Below, in pieces: positions 5,675 to 6,854 of a stretch of DNA of 6,854 bases. Position numbers and translations under genes: made by a program. This DNA comes from Acidaminococcaceae bacterium UBA2453 (GTDB lineage Bacteria; Bacillota; Negativicutes; Acidaminococcales; Acidaminococcaceae): the NCBI GenBank assembly GCA_002342505.1, contig DDQB01000026.1, positions 6,364-13,217 on the forward strand. Direction: 5' to 3'. Every line of letters begins with the position of its first letter. Within the stretch, counting starts at the first letter, position 1. The notes under the pieces were generated by a model that made no database searches, was not told the origin of the DNA, and saw only the letters and a list, made by a program, of their open reading frames with translations.

Positions 5675-6854
5675 CTTCCCAATCGCCTCATCCAATTCAA
5701 TAATATACTGTCGCAGCTTCGCCAGGGTTTCTTCCCGCGGGGCTGCGTTTTTTATGAAGCCGTCCAGGTATTCGCAGAAGGCGGAAGATAGGTTCGGCTC
5801 CTTTGTGAAGAACAGGGCTGCGGGCGACATGGCGCTGAACAGCATCACCCCGGCCTGCCGGTTCGCCACGATGGAAAAGGTAGGCTTCACCGTCCTGCCG
5901 GTGACGGGGTGCAGCGCGTCCGGGTTCGGCAGCACCGCCCGATAAGTATCGGAACGTTCCATTTGGGAGAGGGCGCTTTTCAGGTGCAGGCTGAATTCCT
6001 CCGGCGTATAGTACAGGCTGGGGAACCCCGACAGGTGCGTAAGGGGAACCTGCACCATCCCTTCCATCACAGCGTCGATGCCCGGCAGGCACAAAATATC
6101 CGTAACCGCATGGGCGGGCGCTTTTCCCTGCTTAAACAGCCATCGCTTATGGTTCGCAAGGAAATCGGCAAAACCTTCGCAGCCGGGGCGGTGGGAGAAA
6201 CTTTCCGCCACTTCGTCCGGCAGGGTGACAAGGGACGGCGTAATATGGAACTGCACCAGCTCGCCTTCGGCCTTGCGGAAAGAACCCAGGACCGGGATGA
6301 GCTTAATGAAGTTGTCGGAGGTAAAAATCTGCATCAGGGGGCAGCACAGGGACAGGAAATCGTGGAACTCTTGCTCTAGCGCCTTCACCGCCGCCGCGTC
6401 CCGCGTCAGCATGTTCAGCCGGTTTTCCCCGGGGTCGCCGGTGGTGCAGGCCGTAATGGCCGCAATATCCCTGGCGATGAACAGGGTGCGACGGAACAGG
6501 TTATCCCGCAGCTTGGGGTAATAGTACGGCTCAATGGAACCGGTAGCGTACAGGGGCGCCCATTTGGTCACCGCTTCCAGCATCTCTTCAAAGGAGCGGG
6601 AGAGGGTATGGACGATCACGATACGGCCTCCCTGCTGTAACAGGGTAACCAGCAGCTGGCCCCACTGCCTGGCAAACTCCGGCTTCTCATAGATCCACGC
6701 CATGTTTTCTTCCGAGTGCAGCAACAGCGTAACCGGCTCCTGCCGGGCTGCCAGGTCTGTAAGGAAACGGATGACGCACTGGCGCTTGCCCTCGTTGCCC
6801 ATATAGAACTTTGTAGCCGCGCCGGCAGCGGGAAGATCCGCCGTAACCTCGCCG
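5669..6854 (-). CDS. Unassigned soluble protein, N-terminal part outside window; possibly the C-terminal part of a transcriptional regulator
   Basis: The frame is open to the right edge. The ATG at 6802 is unlikely to be the start: 17 further sense codons precede it, the sequence continues smoothly (KFYMGNEGKRQ), and no ribosome site lies in front. At least 394 residues are visible, with no signal peptide or membrane segment. Numbering from the Met at 6802, the best-marked part is about 21-120: LLLHSEENMAWIYEKP (26-41), VIVHTLSRSFEEML (62-75) and GSIEPYYYPKLRDN (87-100), which look like alternating strands and helices. I recall similar C-terminal regions in large helix-turn-helix proteins of gut Clostridia, but this is memory and not checked. 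The DNA-binding part, if any, would be outside the window. The coding DNA is visibly richer in G and C than the operon (three sampled 60-nt rows give 65-73% against 37-53% in three operon rows). It is convergent with the operon, so it need not be linked in function. Confidence 0.7.
   Translation of the reverse strand, partial: GEVTADLPAAGAATKFYMGNEGKRQCVIRFLTDLAARQEPVTLLLHSEENMAWIYEKPEFARQWGQLLVTLLQQGGRIVIVHTLSRSFEEMLEAVTKWAPLYATGSIEPYYYPKLRDNLFRRTLFIARDIAAITACTTGDPGENRLNMLTRDAAAVKALEQEFHDFLSLCCPLMQIFTSDNFIKLIPVLGSFRKAEGELVQFHITPSLVTLPDEVAESFSHRPGCEGFADFLANHKRWLFKQGKAPAHAVTDILCLPGIDAVMEGMVQVPLTHLSGFPSLYYTPEEFSLHLKSALSQMERSDTYRAVLPNPDALHPVTGRTVKPTFSIVANRQAGVMLFSAMSPAALFFTKEPNLSSAFCEYLDGFIKNAAPREETLAKLRQYIIELDEAIGKK

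Noticed and set aside
5503..5703. A 66-residue plus-strand reading frame in the intergenic region
   Set aside because: It has no ribosome site, runs through both hairpins and the terminator, and enters the opposing gene; the peptide shows no recognisable pattern.
5909..6521. Long plus-strand frames (156 and 147 residues) opposite the minus-strand gene
   Set aside because: They are by-products of the GC-rich minus-strand gene; their sequences have no domain features and no start signals.
6800..6802. ATG at 6802 as the start of the minus-strand gene
   Set aside because: No ribosome site precedes it and 17 sense codons that read naturally continue to the window edge.
1..6854. tRNA, rRNA, CRISPR array or insertion sequence
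   Set aside because: I saw no cloverleaf-like sequence, no regularly spaced repeats and no transposase motif; the only clear inverted repeat is the single hairpin at 5545-5574.

Overview
The window looks like a chromosomal piece of a member of the Firmicutes (Bacillota), most likely a gut-type Clostridia or Negativicutes. The basis is the fused double-ATPase ECF transporter with its own EcfT, strong AGGAGG-type ribosome binding sites, and mid-GC coding DNA. I cannot name a genus from the sequence alone.

Layout. Positions 1-5461 hold four tightly packed plus-strand genes that look like one transcription unit. They are (1) the 3' part of a fused energy-coupling factor (ECF) ATPase; (2) an EcfT/CbiQ transmembrane coupling protein, overlapping the ATPase gene by 32 nt; (3) after a 74-nt gap, a membrane-targeted protein with a PQQ-type/BamB-like beta-propeller; and (4) 5 nt later, a complete half-size ABC exporter of 570 residues (membrane domain plus ATPase). 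Positions 5462-5668 are non-coding and carry two hairpins. The second is followed by a run of T and is a good plus-strand intrinsic terminator. From 5669 to the right edge a convergent minus-strand gene runs open out of the window. Its protein is soluble and I cannot assign it. It is much richer in GC than the operon.

How the genes may work together. The ECF ATPase and EcfT form the energising module of a micronutrient importer. Its substrate-binding S component is not in the window and probably lies to the left. The unusual point is that this importer module is followed, without a visible terminator, by an extracytoplasmic beta-propeller and an ABC exporter. Tight spacing suggests co-expression and perhaps a joint task, but the sequence does not reveal the substrate.

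The most interesting items are this importer/propeller/exporter gene set, a possible hairpin-assisted ribosome binding site in front of the propeller gene, the structured convergent intergenic region (a long 3' UTR or a small RNA), and the GC jump at the minus-strand gene.
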